Part shown: piece after piece, positions 23,231 through 34,230 of the stretch
How positions within the stretch are numbered: position 1 is the first letter of the stretch
How the letters are laid out: every line of letters starts with the position of its first letter
Source: Heterodera schachtii
Lineage: Eukaryota; Nematoda; Chromadorea; Rhabditida; Heteroderidae
Assembly (NCBI GenBank): GCA_023374025.1
Contig: SIJG01000073.1
Location: 279,909 to 343,908 of the forward strand
Direction of reading: 5' to 3'
Length of the DNA stretch: 64,000 bases
Position numbers and translations under genes: made by a program
The notes under the pieces: model-generated
Databases searched by the model: none
Seen by the model: only the letters and a program-made list of their open reading frames with translations
What the model was told of the DNA's origin: nothing

Positions 23231-25123
23231 TTATAATGCTTCCAACCAAACAATATTCTTTATTTGTTTTTCTAAATTTTCAGATGAATATTTGATTTTA
23301 ATTCTTTCCCAGCTGCGAGTTCTGGATAATGCAACATATAACTGTCCATGTGAAAAAACTTCTCTTGTTAAATCAATACCTATTTTTTCAAAAGTTTGTC
23401 CTTGGGCGCCATTAATTGTCATACAAAAAGCCAATTTTAAAGGGAATTGATGTCTCTTTAGTATGTATGGAAATTTTTTTTCTTCAATTAGTGTTATTCT
23501 CGGAATAAAATCGATTTCGCCTGTTCGATCTCCTGTTAAAACCATCACCCTTAACACATTTTTTCCTATGTCGAGTATTTGGAGGCGTGTTCCATTGCAT
23601 AAACCTCCATTAACATTTATGTTTCTTATTAATTTTGTTACACAATTTATTTTGAGCTTAAGCTCATGGTTTGGAAGATTGTTTGTTTCAAATTTGTTAA
23701 GAATTTCAGGAAGAATTGGCGCTCCTTTACTCTCTGCTTCGTCAATGCTTTTAAATATAAAAAATTCTCCAGGAAATTTTTGCAAAACTTCTTCGTTATA
23801 AGAATTTACTTCTCTATTGTAAGGAGTCAAAATACAATGATTATACAATTTTGAAAAATCCTTTTTCTTTATTATTTCCCCAAAAATTTCGTCAACCAAG
23901 TTCTTTTCTCCGATATCACAAATTTTTGGAAGTTGCAAAAAAGCAGTATCATTACCACTTATTCCATTTCCTATTTCCAAAAGTTGTTCTGAAAAACTTA
24001 TGCTGTCAAGATCAGTCCTCATATTTTTAATTAAATGAAAAATTTTAAAACTTTTCCACAAAAAACTTTTCTGTAAAGTTAAGTCTAATATTTCGGTTTT
24101 AGTAGCTTTATTTTTAATTGGTAGACACTGACGAAAATCACCATTTAATATTAGAATTTTTCCACCAAAAATCACTTTATTTTTATGGATTTCTTGAAGT
24201 TTTTTGTCGATTATTTCAATAACATATTTTGGTGCCATTGGAGCTTCGTCGAAAATGAAAATATCAATTTCACGAAGTTCATTCGCTTCTTTTGACATAT
24301 TTTCGATCGCTGATAAGGAATTACTATCTAAATCCAAAGGTAATTTAAAACAATTGTGAACTGTTCGACCATTTTTTAGTAATGTAGCAGCAATACCACT
24401 AAAAGCCATATTCATTACTTTTTTACCAAAACCTCGGGCTAAGTGAAATATAGCAGTTTGAACAAACGATTTCCCGGTTCCGCCCGGTCCATCAATGTAA
24501 AAACAATTCGGTTCGCTTTTTTCTGGGTTTTGTAAAATTGTTTTCATGTAATCAAAAACTTGTTTTTGTTGTTGATTCATTAAAGAATATTTAGTTAATG
24601 CAATATCAAGTTCTTCCTTTGGATCGATTATTAATTCTTCTGTAATCTCTGTTATATTATCGTTAATTTTTGGCATATCAGCAAATTCTTTTAAGCTTTT
24701 TCCATGTTTCAAAATATTTTGATTTAAAAGCGTCAAAGCCATTTGATAAGCTATATTTTCTGGGTATAATTTTTTAAGATCATGGCTTAAAGCATCCTTG
24801 TATTTTTCCCATAATAATCCTGGATTTTTTGGTTCACAATTGATAAGAATATTTACAAAAAGAGAACGAAGACCTTTCGGAAATTTAAATTGACTTGCTT
24901 CATTTAAACAATTATCCCATTCCATGTCATTCCGTGTTAATCCCAATGCTAAACACGCTTCTGCATATGTTGTATATTTGATTCCATTAACTATTTTAAT
25001 GTCTTCAAAACTTGTTGCGTGTTTATTCAATAATAAATATCGGAGATAATATAACTCTTTGTTTTTTGGATTTACTGTATAAATTCTCCCTATGACTTTA
25101 TGTGGTCCTTTTCTTGGCCATTT
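23231..25123 (-). pseudogene. Helitron helicase (PIF1-like) portion of Rep/Hel
   Basis: This is the C-terminal helicase of the RepHel protein, a superfamily 1 5'-3' DNA helicase of the PIF1 type that unwinds DNA during rolling-circle transposition. The open frame extends upstream of the TTG at 25030 without a stop, as ...GRIYTVNPKNKELYYLRYLL, to about 25123; that is the true continuation. Counting from 25030: Walker A GPGGTGKS at residues 181-188, Walker B DEAPM at 261-265, motif III GDFRQ at 297-301, then NGGLCNGTRL, and NGAQGQTF with VALSRTRSW near the end. The C terminus (NIVWLEAL, stop at 23231) seems complete. It is joined to the Rep part only through a frame change near 25115-25140, where one base appears lost. 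Confidence 0.93.
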
Positions 25124-25832
25124 CCATTTTCTGTTTTATTATCAAAAGTACAGTAAGTTGGCATTTCTATATATTTAAATTTTGGTGCATTTGGATTTTC
25201 TCTAAAAAAGTTGAAATATGCAATTAATTTACTGTTCTTTTGCATAGCTTCATTTAAATCATCATTATCAATATTTTTATCAAAATAAATAGTTTGTTCA
25301 TTTTCTAAGTGTACTTCTAACCTTTCAATTGAATGTGATTTTCCTTGTAACTCAAATTTAAATAAACGATAACACGCTTCAACCGGGCTCAAATATCGAG
25401 CTTCGAGATATTGACCTACTTCGTCATATTTTAAAATTATTTTTTCCCCATTTTCACCTTGTTTTACACATTCAACTGTTGCCGCATCATATCCTTTATA
25501 AATATATTTGTAAATATATTTTATGGCATTTATTTCAGAACACACTTCCACATTTATATGTGATTGATATCGCAGTAATAAATAAGGATTATATGGTACT
25601 ACATTTTGGTTTGTTAATCTAACCCCTTTTCGATATTCGGACTCTCCATTATTTGGTCGTTTGTATAATGAATAACCATCTTCACCTATTTGAGTTTCTT
25701 CTCTTAATTTTTTTGGATATTTAAATCGACACTTCTCATTTCTCATACATGGTGCATTTTTATTTAAAACACCACATGGGCCATGCAACATGAATTTTTT
25801 AACCAAAAATCGTAAAAACGGTTCTTTTTTTT
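25090..25832 (-). pseudogene. Helitron Rep domain, C-terminal half
   Basis: This frame carries the catalytic-tyrosine region of the HUH nuclease: KYIYKYIYKGYD, with Tyr at residues 117, 119, 121 and 123 of the longest open frame (from 25866). It is preceded by LVKKFMLHGPCG and APCMRNEKCRFKYPKKLREE, hallmark stretches of the Helitron Rep, and ends near the junction to the helicase. The first dozen codons of the longest frame (25866 to about 25833) are out-of-register sequence. The true join to the upstream half is at the A9 run (T9 on the plus strand, 25825-25833), where the register differs by one base. Downstream the frame runs into TAG at 25090 because of a second shift. Confidence 0.9.
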
Positions 25833-26731
25833 TGGTCAGGTAATCTCGCAGATATAAAACAATCAATGTCGCTTACATTTTTAATTTTATCTTTTGGATG
25901 TAAAGTGATTAAAAAATGTAAATGTGGTAGACCTCTTTTTTGAAATTCTACAACCCAACAATATGCGATCACTGCGCCAAACAATTCACCCTTTACTACT
26001 TCTTCGATTAATTTTTCTGATTTTAGTTTAAAAACACGCGCAACAATATCCGGCCGATCTTCGGTTTTTTGTCCTTTTAATAAACATTTTTTAATATCTG
26101 GATCTTCGGGGTTTATTGTATATGTTATAAACAAATCAGGTTTACCATTTTCCCCTACAATTGCCATTGAATCAATATAATTTTGGTCTTTATTTCTTGG
26201 TCCACCCAAAAAAGTCGAAGGTAAAATAATTTGTCTACCTATGTCAGCTCCTGCTTGTTCAGCTCTATTAATCAGATAATCTGTTAAGCCTTTATAATTA
26301 CATGCTCGTAATTCTTTTTGGTGAGTTCGTATAAAGTTTAATCTATCCCATTCAACACGTGCAGCTTGGTCGACACACCACTGTTGGAAAAGCTTTCCCG
26401 AAAAATGATGTGGCAAAAAACAAATCCGTCTAAAAAATAATTTAAATTTTGTAAAATCGCAAAATGAAATTCTTTTGCCAGTTTTATCTTTACTTTTAAA
26501 GTCCCATCCTTTGGTTCCAGTTGGATAAAGTAAAGGGTAAATTAATGGTTCAACAATTGGATCCAATGGAAAAATATTTTTTAATTCTTTGCTTCCTCTT
26601 TCAACTACAACAATAATTGCCGGTGGTACTTCTTCATTTGCATTACACACCAAAATTGCCGCCACTTCATTTACTTGTTGGACATTATATCTATTAGGGT
26701 CAAAACCACCACGCAAACTTAAACCATTTTA
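25799..26731 (-). pseudogene. Helitron Rep domain, N-terminal half (HUH motif)
   Basis: This is the rolling-circle initiator half that contains the metal-binding HUH motif. Its longest frame opens at TTG (26716). In the same register it extends upstream as NGLSL to a stop at 26731-26729, and no ATG start is credible, so it is an internal segment of a longer protein. RGGFDPNRYNVQQVNEVAA and PLLYPTGTKGWD at the start, then FITYT (residues 196-200) and GLPHLHFLI with the HLH pair at 265-267, are typical Helitron signatures. It ends ISARLPDQKK; after the A9 run the register is lost and it stops at 25799. Confidence 0.92.
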
Positions 26732-27693
26732 ACTTCTTGATTATCATTTATTTGTTGATCCTTAATAACATTTTTCATCATTTCATAAGCTTTAGCAAAG
26801 GGATAATTTTTTCTAAGAGAAGTTTCGATTGTGTTTACTAAAAATTTATTTAAATCCGCAGAATTTAAACGGATATTTTGTGCTTCACTACAATCTAGAA
26901 AATAAAGCTGTCCGTTTGTCGGTAAAATATCTTGTTCGATTGGTTGTGCGACTGAATTATATTTATGATACACTCGACCTGAAATTTTGTAACAATTTGG
27001 ACCTGGAGTTGAAAAAGTAAATCGATTACATGCCAATGAAGCACATGCAAATGAATTGTTATATTTCCTTATATTCTCAAGAAAAATTTTTTTAAATTCA
27101 TTTTCACCAGTGAAAAGTTTTTTTAAATCTTCGGGATAATCATCTATCATTTCCAGTAACACAGTAAATTTTCCGAAATTACAACATGAATAAAAATTAT
27201 TTAATGCAGCTTTTGAATTCGCTGGTTTTTCCTCATCAAAATGGAGAGCCTTACAAAAAACGCATTCTATATCAAATGAATTTAATTTGAACATTTCTAT
27301 ATTGTCGTATTGTCTTGCTTTTTTAAATAAAAACCCATCTGGCTTTTGTTTGTATGATGAAAAAGTATCTAAGTCAGTTGTGTCTAAGTTAATCACTTCA
27401 TATTTTCTTTTATATCGCATCTTTTTTGCATTGTCAATATCCATTCTTTCGATTTCTTGTGAATTTAAAGTTTCATTCATAACAGAATTATCAAAGGTTT
27501 CAATCCGCTTTTGCTGGGAGCTGTGAACCCATTTAACATTTTTTTCACCGCTTTTATCAGGGAGCTTTGAACCCTTCAATCCGCTTTTTAATGGGAGCTG
27601 TGAACCCAAATTTAAATCCTGGCTGCTTGACTGTTGCTGGTTTGGAAAAATATCCGATCCTTTAGAAGGAAATATTTCCTTTTTTCTTACCAT
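26719..27693 (-). pseudogene. Helitron protein N-terminal region (cysteine-rich)
   Basis: This is the N-terminal part of the Helitron RepHel protein, 324 codons from an ATG at 27693. The first 70 residues hold a Lys/Ser-rich segment with a short internal repeat (SGLKGSKLPDKSG). From residue 144 comes CVFCKALHFDEEKP, then FYSCCNFGKF (167-176), ENIRKYNNSFA (about 206-216) and GPNCYKISGRVYHKYNS (231-247). This Cys-containing module precedes the Rep domain in animal Helitrons. The frame stops (TAA 26721-26719) right where the next frame, one register back, reads NGLSLRGGFDPNRY, so a single-base change separates it from the Rep domain. This ATG is probably the real start of the element's gene. Confidence 0.88.
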
Positions 27694-28083
27694 GATAGGT
27701 TATCTTAACTTAATTGAAAAAGTTTAAATTTATTGAAAAATAAGCAGAAAATTAGGGTTCTAAAAATACTATTAATAATAAATTTTAGGTTAATAAAACC
27801 GAATAAGAAACAACAATTTAAAAATATTTTGTTTGTTATTAACTAAATGCGCTGATTTCAAAACTGCATAATGGCTGCTATTCTTTGTGCCTATTTTTTT
27901 TGTTTGTTTTTCTTGTTTTCCTTAGTAAGACATACACAAATAAATTTCATTGCATGTTAAAAAAATTTCAAACAGAATGACAAATAATAAAACAACGCCA
28001 ATTTAAACAATAAAAAATGCAAAAGGTCTCGCTTAGTATAAGTTAAGGGATTATGTTGATGGTATAATTTTTGTTGATATTAG

Positions 28084-28113
28084 ATAAATATCAACGTCAA
28101 TGTTGATATTTAT
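28084..28113. repeat. Perfect 12-bp inverted repeat next to Helitron 5' end
   Basis: ATAAATATCAAC (28084-28095) and its exact inverse (28102-28113) flank a 6-base loop. A further GTTGATATTA lies at 28073. The repeat sits 34 bp outside the proposed Helitron 5' end. The opposite flank (22905-22912) also contains GTTGATA. It may be part of the sequence the element inserted into. Confidence 0.7.
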
Positions 28114-28736
28114 TAAAACAATGTTTGCTAAGAGAAAAATGTTGATTTGCATTTAATTTAAAAAGATGAAGCCCGTAACAGGAATGGACCCTGTCCAAGA
28201 TTTTGATCCTAAGCCAGGTAATTTTGTCCAGAAGCAACTAATTTTTCTCGCTGATACTTTAAAATATATTAAAATTTAGAATATGTATTGGCTTCGACTT
28301 TTTAAAAATGTCTCTTTTTAACTGAGTTGTCAAGAGTTCTTATTTCTAAAAGTGATAATTTTTTCGGGTTTTTGACAAAATGAAGTAGCAAGTTTTTTCC
28401 CCAATTTCTCCCCCCTTTTCATCAAAATTCAAAATTAATTTAAATAATTACTACTCCAAATTTTATTCTCAAAAATTTGATGGTTTACTTCTATTATATA
28501 AGGATGCTTATTTTTTTTAAATCTAATTTCATTGGTTAAAGTATTTGTTTAGAAATAGCGTTGTTTTTGAACTTATCACTTTTTTGTTAATGTTTCACAT
28601 TTAAATAAAACCCATAAACCGATTCTTTTAATCATTCTAAGAATCAATACTTTAAAATTGGCTTTTAGTAAATAGAAATATAATTTTCGTTGTATTCCTT
28701 CGAACATTTATTTGCGTAAGAATTTTCTCGCCTTAA
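28114..28736. other. Spacer between Helitron and Hsp70 fragment
   Basis: No gene recognised. 28165-28240 is GC-richer, with AGGAATGGACCCTGTCC; it has no clear frame. Confidence 0.4.
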
Positions 28737-29487
28737 TTACAATTCCCAGAATAACCCTGCCAAAATCTCACTTCCATTGTCAAATGGTCGTTCATTCCTT
28801 CCCTTTGCAATATTCATTTTCTGCTTCTGCCCTCCTGCTGATTTTTCCTGTGCCATGACATTCAAAGTGCCGTTTGTGTCAATGTCGAAAGTCACTTCAA
28901 TTTGTGGCACTCCGCGCGGTGCCGGCTGAATGTCGAGCAGAACAGTGCCAAGCAAATTTTTGTGCCGAATCTGTCTGTTTTCACCTTCGTAAACCTGCGA
29001 GTTTTAAAATTATCAAAATAATGCATATTTAAGAAAATGAAAGTTTTTCTGATAGGTCTTGTCAATTCTGTTTTCGATATGTTATTATTATTTTATTCTG
29101 AATTAACATATTTTCACCAACGAAAAACCGCCCCCCCTAAAATCACAATATAAGGTGAATAAAATGGGAGCAGCTCGTTTCTCCCCCGCCGTTTCCCGCC
29201 CCCTCGATAAATTTAAAAAAAATTTGCTAACTTAGAAATTTGAAAATTTTTTTTTCTTAGAACTTACGAAAAACTTATTAAGGTTTTTTATTACATATAA
29301 AATTCCTGGACCTTAACAAGCACATATTTCTGATTGTCCGAATAGGTGGTAAATGTTTGTGATGTTTTTGTTGGAATTATCGTGTTGTGTTTGACAAGCC
29401 TGGTAATTTCACCACCTTCCGTTTCAATGCCAACAGAATGATGGAAGACATCGAGCAGCAGAAAATTCTCTGCACCCTTCACATAAA
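28737..29487 (-). pseudogene. Hsp70 fragment: end of ATPase domain and substrate-binding domain, two exons
   Basis: The exon near 29487-29312 reads [20 protein letters not shown], then [19 protein letters not shown] and YVLVK. It matches the end of the Hsp70 nucleotide-binding domain and the start of the beta substrate-binding domain. A 317-bp GT...AG intron (29311-28995) is followed by the second exon (28994-28737), [16 protein letters not shown] then [19 protein letters not shown]. Joined across the intron, LVK-VYEGE restores the expected Hsp70 line. After [12 protein letters not shown] the frame departs from Hsp70 and stops at 28737; a GTGAG that could be another donor lies near 28775. The ATPase domain and C-terminal lid are not found. 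The second exon is far richer in GC than its surroundings. It is either a truncated, drifting copy or part of a gene whose other exons were lost. Confidence 0.82.
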
Positions 29488-29535
29488 AAATGGGATAAAT
29501 GTCTAGTGACAAAAAATTGTTTAGATATATAAATT

Positions 29536-30110
29536 TCAATTATTTATATTTGGCTCTAATTGTAAGCTCCACCCTCTGATCCAGGCGTGGGTTTTTCCTA
29601 GGTCTAGGTCCAGGCCGTTTTTCAGCAACATGTGTTTTTCCTGAACCTGGATTTTTGTAAAGAAAAGCGATGCTAGACCAATTTGGAAAGCCAGGCTCAA
29701 GTCTAGCCATGAAAAAACTTGCCTTCCTGGTTTTTTTGGCAATAATGTGGGTGCTATGTCGTTATAAAAAAGCCATCAAAAATAAAAAAAACCATCAAAT
29801 GAAAATTTCCAACACAAACCACAAATAACTTTGCTCAAACTAAATTAAAGTTTTAATTCTAAATTCCCTCGATAGAGATATCAGTTCTCCACTAGCCTTC
29901 AAATTTCAAAAAATTTCGTAAAGATTTAACAAATTTATGGCAAAAGTACCCAAGCAACCAGGTTTGCAAAAATTTTTGACCATAACTCTTAAAAATTTAA
30001 CGAAATTTTGAAGTTATAGCGCACTCGTCAAATATGTAGAACTTTTCTTATGCTCCCGGCGCCGCGCCGTATTGTCTTCACCCTTTAGCACTTGAGTCCA
30101 TAAACATCAT
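29536..30110. repeat. GC-richer repeat patch, degenerate element
   Basis: 29570-29750 repeats TAGGTCCAGG / CCAGGC / CCTGGATTTTT words on both strands. 30057-30080 holds CTCCCGGCGCCGCGCCGTAT, reminiscent of the GC hairpin of the compact elements at 34163 and 60402. No paired termini could be found. The 68-codon minus frame is treated as a shadow. Confidence 0.35.
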
Positions 30111-30639
30111 GAGTCTTTAATAATTAATGAGTTATGAATTAAATTATTTAAAGGATAGTAATTATTCAAATTTTAAAAATAAAAGCGAATATCATTTTAT
30201 GAAAATAAAATAAATTATTGCAATTAAACTATTATTTGCTTGAGGAGAAAAACATTGCCTATTATAAACCTAATTATAAAATAAAATGTTTAAAAAAATA
30301 AAAAAGAATTATAAATTAAAAAAAATTACGCTTCTTTTAATTTGTGATATCGAAATATTATTCATCTTAAATGAGATTTAATAAAAGAAATTGATTATAA
30401 TAATTAATACAAAGTTAAAGGGAATATATTAAAAAAATTCATTAAAATGTTAAAAGATTAAAAATAAAATATATCAGCAGACTACAATGCGATCGTGTCT
30501 TCTCCTACCCATTAAAAATCATGTAAAACTAAGATATATGAATTCATAGAATTTAAACTGACCTTTTAAAAATCTTGAGTAATTTAACACCAAAATATAT
30601 TAAAGCAAGCCTTTTTGTAAAGAAAATAAAAATATATTG

Positions 30640-31146
30640 GATAATTATAATTTATAAAATTCACTTTTACCCATGAATTCAAAAAAATTAAGATGATAAA
30701 AATTAAAAATGTTTTGACCAAAAAACAATTCCTTTTAAATAAAAAACTGAAAAAACCCCCAATATCGTCACATCACCGAACTCGCTAACAAAGATGAACA
30801 ACACCATGTAAGGATCTCGTACAAGAGGGTAGGTCGAAATATTAAAATAAAACAACAAAAATATTATCATATTTATATCATGCATTTTTAAATCACTATG
30901 AAAAATTATGAAAGGATTAATTAAAACGCAATAACATTATTTCTTATTTGAATAACCTAATATTATAAAAAAAAGAATCGATAAAAATGAAAGTTTCTTT
31001 GACCGATTGTTAGATTATCTTCGATATAGTAATTTCATTTTAAAAAGCCAATGTTGAATTCCGTATTAATTTCTTATTTATGGGTAAATGAATAAATAAT
31101 CTATTTGAGGATGTGATAAACAATAAAAAATAGTTGAGCAATTTTT
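30640..31146. repeat. Dispersed repeat R1, copy A
   Basis: About 500 bp is collinear with 46575-47156 in the same orientation. Shared blocks include ATAAAATTCA, CCCATGAATTCA, ATCGTCACATCA, GTAGGTC, AAAGAATCGATAAAAAT, GACCGATTGTTAGATTAT, CGTATTAATTTCTTATTTAT and AATGAATAAATAATCTATTT. A hydrophobic 60-codon minus frame (30703-30885) lies inside; its counterpart in copy B is broken by stops, so it is probably a decayed exon or chance. The repeat type is unknown. Confidence 0.8.
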
Positions 31147-31778
31147 AAAAAAAGACTAATCTGGTAAGAATAATTTTTATGCGCACTTATCGTTGAGATA
31201 ATCACAGACAAAAAAAATGAGTTCGCATACTTCGAGGTTTTTAAGCTTAATGCCTATGCGCATATTTTTTTGCTTTTAATGTCATTGTTCTTATTTTGCA
31301 ATTTTTTGTTCCTAAGAGTCCCATCCCTATTTCGTTAAGGAACATGCATATTGATGAAGGAATTGGATTACACATAATTATTTTCTTGCAATATTTTCGA
31401 AAGACACCATTATAAAATATTTTTTTTCGGTCCAAATTTTTTAATTAATGAGACAATTAGGGAAGAAATGGAAATTTTGTGAAATTAAATGTTATAACAT
31501 AGTATCAAAGATTTAAATAAAAAATAAGTAAAAACATGATATCGATTTAGAAGAATGAAAAAATGCGGATTTAAGTTAAAAAGAAGAAATCACATTGCTA
31601 AGCTAGGATTAATTAACTAATTATTATATTTGCAACTTAAATTATTATAGTCACTAAAACCGGGAAATTTGTAAATATACTGAAATAACTAAAAATAAAG
31701 TTATTAATAGAAAAATATAAAAAGCTTTGACAAATAAGCAAAAAATTCATATAAAACAGATTTTCCTATTGTACACGA
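31147..31778. other. AT-rich spacer
   Basis: Nothing recognised. A 62-codon minus frame at 31247-31435 has no motif. Confidence 0.4.
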
Positions 31779-32150
31779 TAGGGTTCGAGCCCCGTGGGGC
31801 GGGGGTGGCTTTTCGCGGGGGCGGGGGTTGGCGGGGGTCATAGTCGCGGGGGCGGGACGGGTGCACGATAATTCGGCCCCCGCGGGGGCGGGGGCGGGGG
31901 TTTGCTTTGAATTAGCTTCGAAAAATCTCAAAAAAAAAATATTTTTTATGAATGATTTCTTTGGCTTAACATTCCTTTATTCGTTGATCGCCTTGATTCT
32001 ATTTATTTTGACATAAATTGCACAGATTTTGACTAAAAATAACCAAATTTACGGATTTTTAAATAATTTTTTAAGAAAAAAAGGTTTTTTTGGGGCCGGC
32101 GTGCCGATAGGGGCGACCAAAAAATTAAGATTTTCCTTTAAATTTTCGTT
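31779..32150. mobile_element. Truncated compact element with G-rich array
   Basis: The left tip TAGGGTTCGAGCCCCG is followed by about 120 bp of GCGGGGGCGGGGGT-type repeats (31795-31910). Then comes an AT-rich middle and the GC core GGCCGGCGTGCCGATAGG (from 32094), which also occurs in MITE 8. No right tip with the inverse sequence is found, so the element is cut or has diverged. A second copy of the tip, TAGGGTTAAGCCCCG, occurs at 33790. Confidence 0.5.
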
Positions 32151-33578
32151 TTTTTAACTTTATTAAAATTATCATGATTTACTCAAGTAAATTAAAACTC
32201 AGACTTTTAAAAATTTTCCGCCACCTTTTTCCAAAAAACTTTGGGTTTTTCATATTATTGTGTACTACAATTCTGCAATTATCACTTATAAAATCGAAAG
32301 TTAAACCTAAAATAAACAGAAAAATAAATCTAATTAAAGAAATCAAACATTTAAATAGACAAAAAATGGTTTGCTGAGGTGTGTGATTTTGGCGGAATAG
32401 GACAATAAATATAATAAAAATGCAAGTTATTTGCCATCGAAACGCGCATTTACAATTACAATTAATTTAAAACAATTTTTAAAAGGATAAAATTATAAAT
32501 AAAAAATATTTAAAAAATAGATAAGAGAAAATAGGCAATCAAGCTCAACCTAATGGACCCGAAAAGTGTTATATTCACAATGCGCAATAGCAACTGGCTC
32601 TCATTGTTGTCATGAAATTTTTAAATCCTAAAGGAATTTCAGTACCAATTAGATTTGTAATATTGAAGAGGTATTTAAATGTTCTAAATAAAAATTATTG
32701 TCAATTTGAACTACTATTTTCTCGCTGGAAATTAAAAAGCGTATGAAAAAGATAACAAAATCGGAATTGAAATTTGCGGAGTCAGTCAAGCCAAGGTTAA
32801 TCAATCTTCTTCATTTTATATAGCTATAACAAAATTGAAATAAAATTTTATATATATTTATATAATTAGGTCTTAATGATACAACTTAAGGACGTAATGC
32901 CTGATTTGGTACACAAAAGAACGCATGGTGGGCTGCACCGTGCTAAGTAGTTTTTGCCCCATTTAAATTCACAAAACATAAAAAAATATTCTTTTATTCA
33001 ATTAAAAAATACTTAGAATGAAATGGCTGTTTCATATTAATAAAATTATAAACAAGCTTTCTAAAGTAATAAAGCAAGCATAAATGAGAAAATTAATAAA
33101 ATTATTAAATCAGAAAATTTGCAAATGAAATGCAAATTATGTATGTAAATTAATTATAAAAAATAAATTGTGTATAATTTTGACATGAACACTTCAATTT
33201 GATTTTTTTGTTTGCATGAGAAGAAAAAATTAGGTTAATTTCATTATATGTGGCAAAATTGAAATAATTTTATTATGGATAAGACAAAATTAGGCAAAAT
33301 TTAAAATATTTATTTTATCTATAGTTTGATTGAAGAATTAACTAGCAATTAAAACAAATTATTATATTTGCTAATACAAAAAATAATACATAAATTATTG
33401 TACTTTTAGAAAGAAAATTTAAATTTTATTTTGCATTAAATGAATAGCAGAAATTTTTTATTTTTTTATTTTATATCCTACTAGTAAAACCATAAATAAA
33501 TAAAAAAAATTCGGAAATACAAACAATATAAAATTTCTCTTAATAAATAAAACTAAAATCAATAAAAAATTTAAAAAA
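32151..33578. other. AT-rich spacer
   Basis: No gene recognised. The 67-codon plus frame at 32174-32377 begins inside the truncated element's flank and is not credited. Confidence 0.4.
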
Positions 33579-33670
33579 ATGGAAACACTCATTGTCAGTT
33601 GGGAAATTGGTGTTGATCATCGAGACGAGGACCGCCTTTGCGAAGGACTGCTACACGGCTTCACCAGCAG
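33579..33670 (+). other. Exon-like island with ATG and donor
   Basis: An ATG at 33579 opens METLIVSWEIGVDHRDEDRL, then CEGLLHGFTS. At 33670/33671 the sequence reads ACCAGCAG then GTGGCAG, which could be a splice donor. The patch is about half GC in surroundings of over 80% A+T. It resembles a first exon, but no following exon is evident and no family is recognised. Confidence 0.35.
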
Positions 33671-33789
33671 GTGGCAGAATTTTCAAATATCAAAATAAAT
33701 AATAAAACGATACTAAATACGAAAAACAATTTTTTTTTTTCAATTTAAAAACCAAAATTTTAAATTTAATGGTCTTTTCTGATTTAAAG

Positions 33790-34230
33790 TAGGGTTAAGC
33801 CCCGATCCCTCGGGGGGGGGGGGGGGGGCAAAAAGTCGGGGGGCGGGGACCCCGATCGGGTAGTGATCAATAAAAATTTTTTAACGAAAACTCTATTTTT
33901 ATTTTTAAATGTTCTTAAATCTTCCTTTTTTCACTTTAATCATCTGATTTCGTTAGCGCCAGCAAAGCGTTATTTATAAGATGTTCTAAGTTTGAAAATT
34001 GTTCAGATTTCTTAAATATATTTATAATTTTGAAATTTATGGCATAATGTCATTAAGCAGGGTTCGTAAGTATCCTTATTCCTTATTTCTAAAAAAAACT
34101 TTAAAATAGCCATTTTTATGTAAAAAATGCTACCAAAAACTCCAAATTTTCAAAAAATTCTCCCGGCGTCGCCTATCAGCACCGCCGGCCCCTGTGTCAA
34201 AAATTTTTTTGGAAAAAGCGCGTCACAAAA
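33790..34230. mobile_element. Degenerate compact element with G17 run
   Basis: It starts TAGGGTTAAGCCCCG and includes a run of 17 G (33812-33828) and a GGGGCGGGGACCCC block. At 34163-34188 it holds an inverted copy of the GATA-loop GC hairpin found in MITE 8. No right terminal repeat is found. Long homopolymers here may be mis-counted in the assembly. Confidence 0.4.

Larger units (their letters stand above)
22914..28050 (-). mobile_element. Helitron (autonomous type, gene broken), with proposed termini
   Basis: On the minus strand the proposed 5' end is TCCCTTAACTTATACTAAGC (from 28050), preceded by host A. The proposed 3' end is ...AAACGCTCG (to 22914), followed by host T, just after a strong GC hairpin. 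Helitrons insert between A and T, begin TC and end CTRR with a hairpin about 10 bases inside. All of this fits except that the last four bases are CTCG instead of CTRR. There is no target duplication and no inverted terminal repeat, as expected. Between the ends lie an N-terminal region, a HUH Rep domain and a PIF1-type helicase in the Helitron order, spread over four frames. Length is 5.1 kb. Confidence 0.85.

Noticed and set aside
25799..25866. Programmed frameshift in the Helitron at the A9 run
   Set aside because: The required shift is +1 (or -2), not the -1 of classic A-run slippery sites, and two other shifts exist; a one-base indel or base-calling error is simpler.
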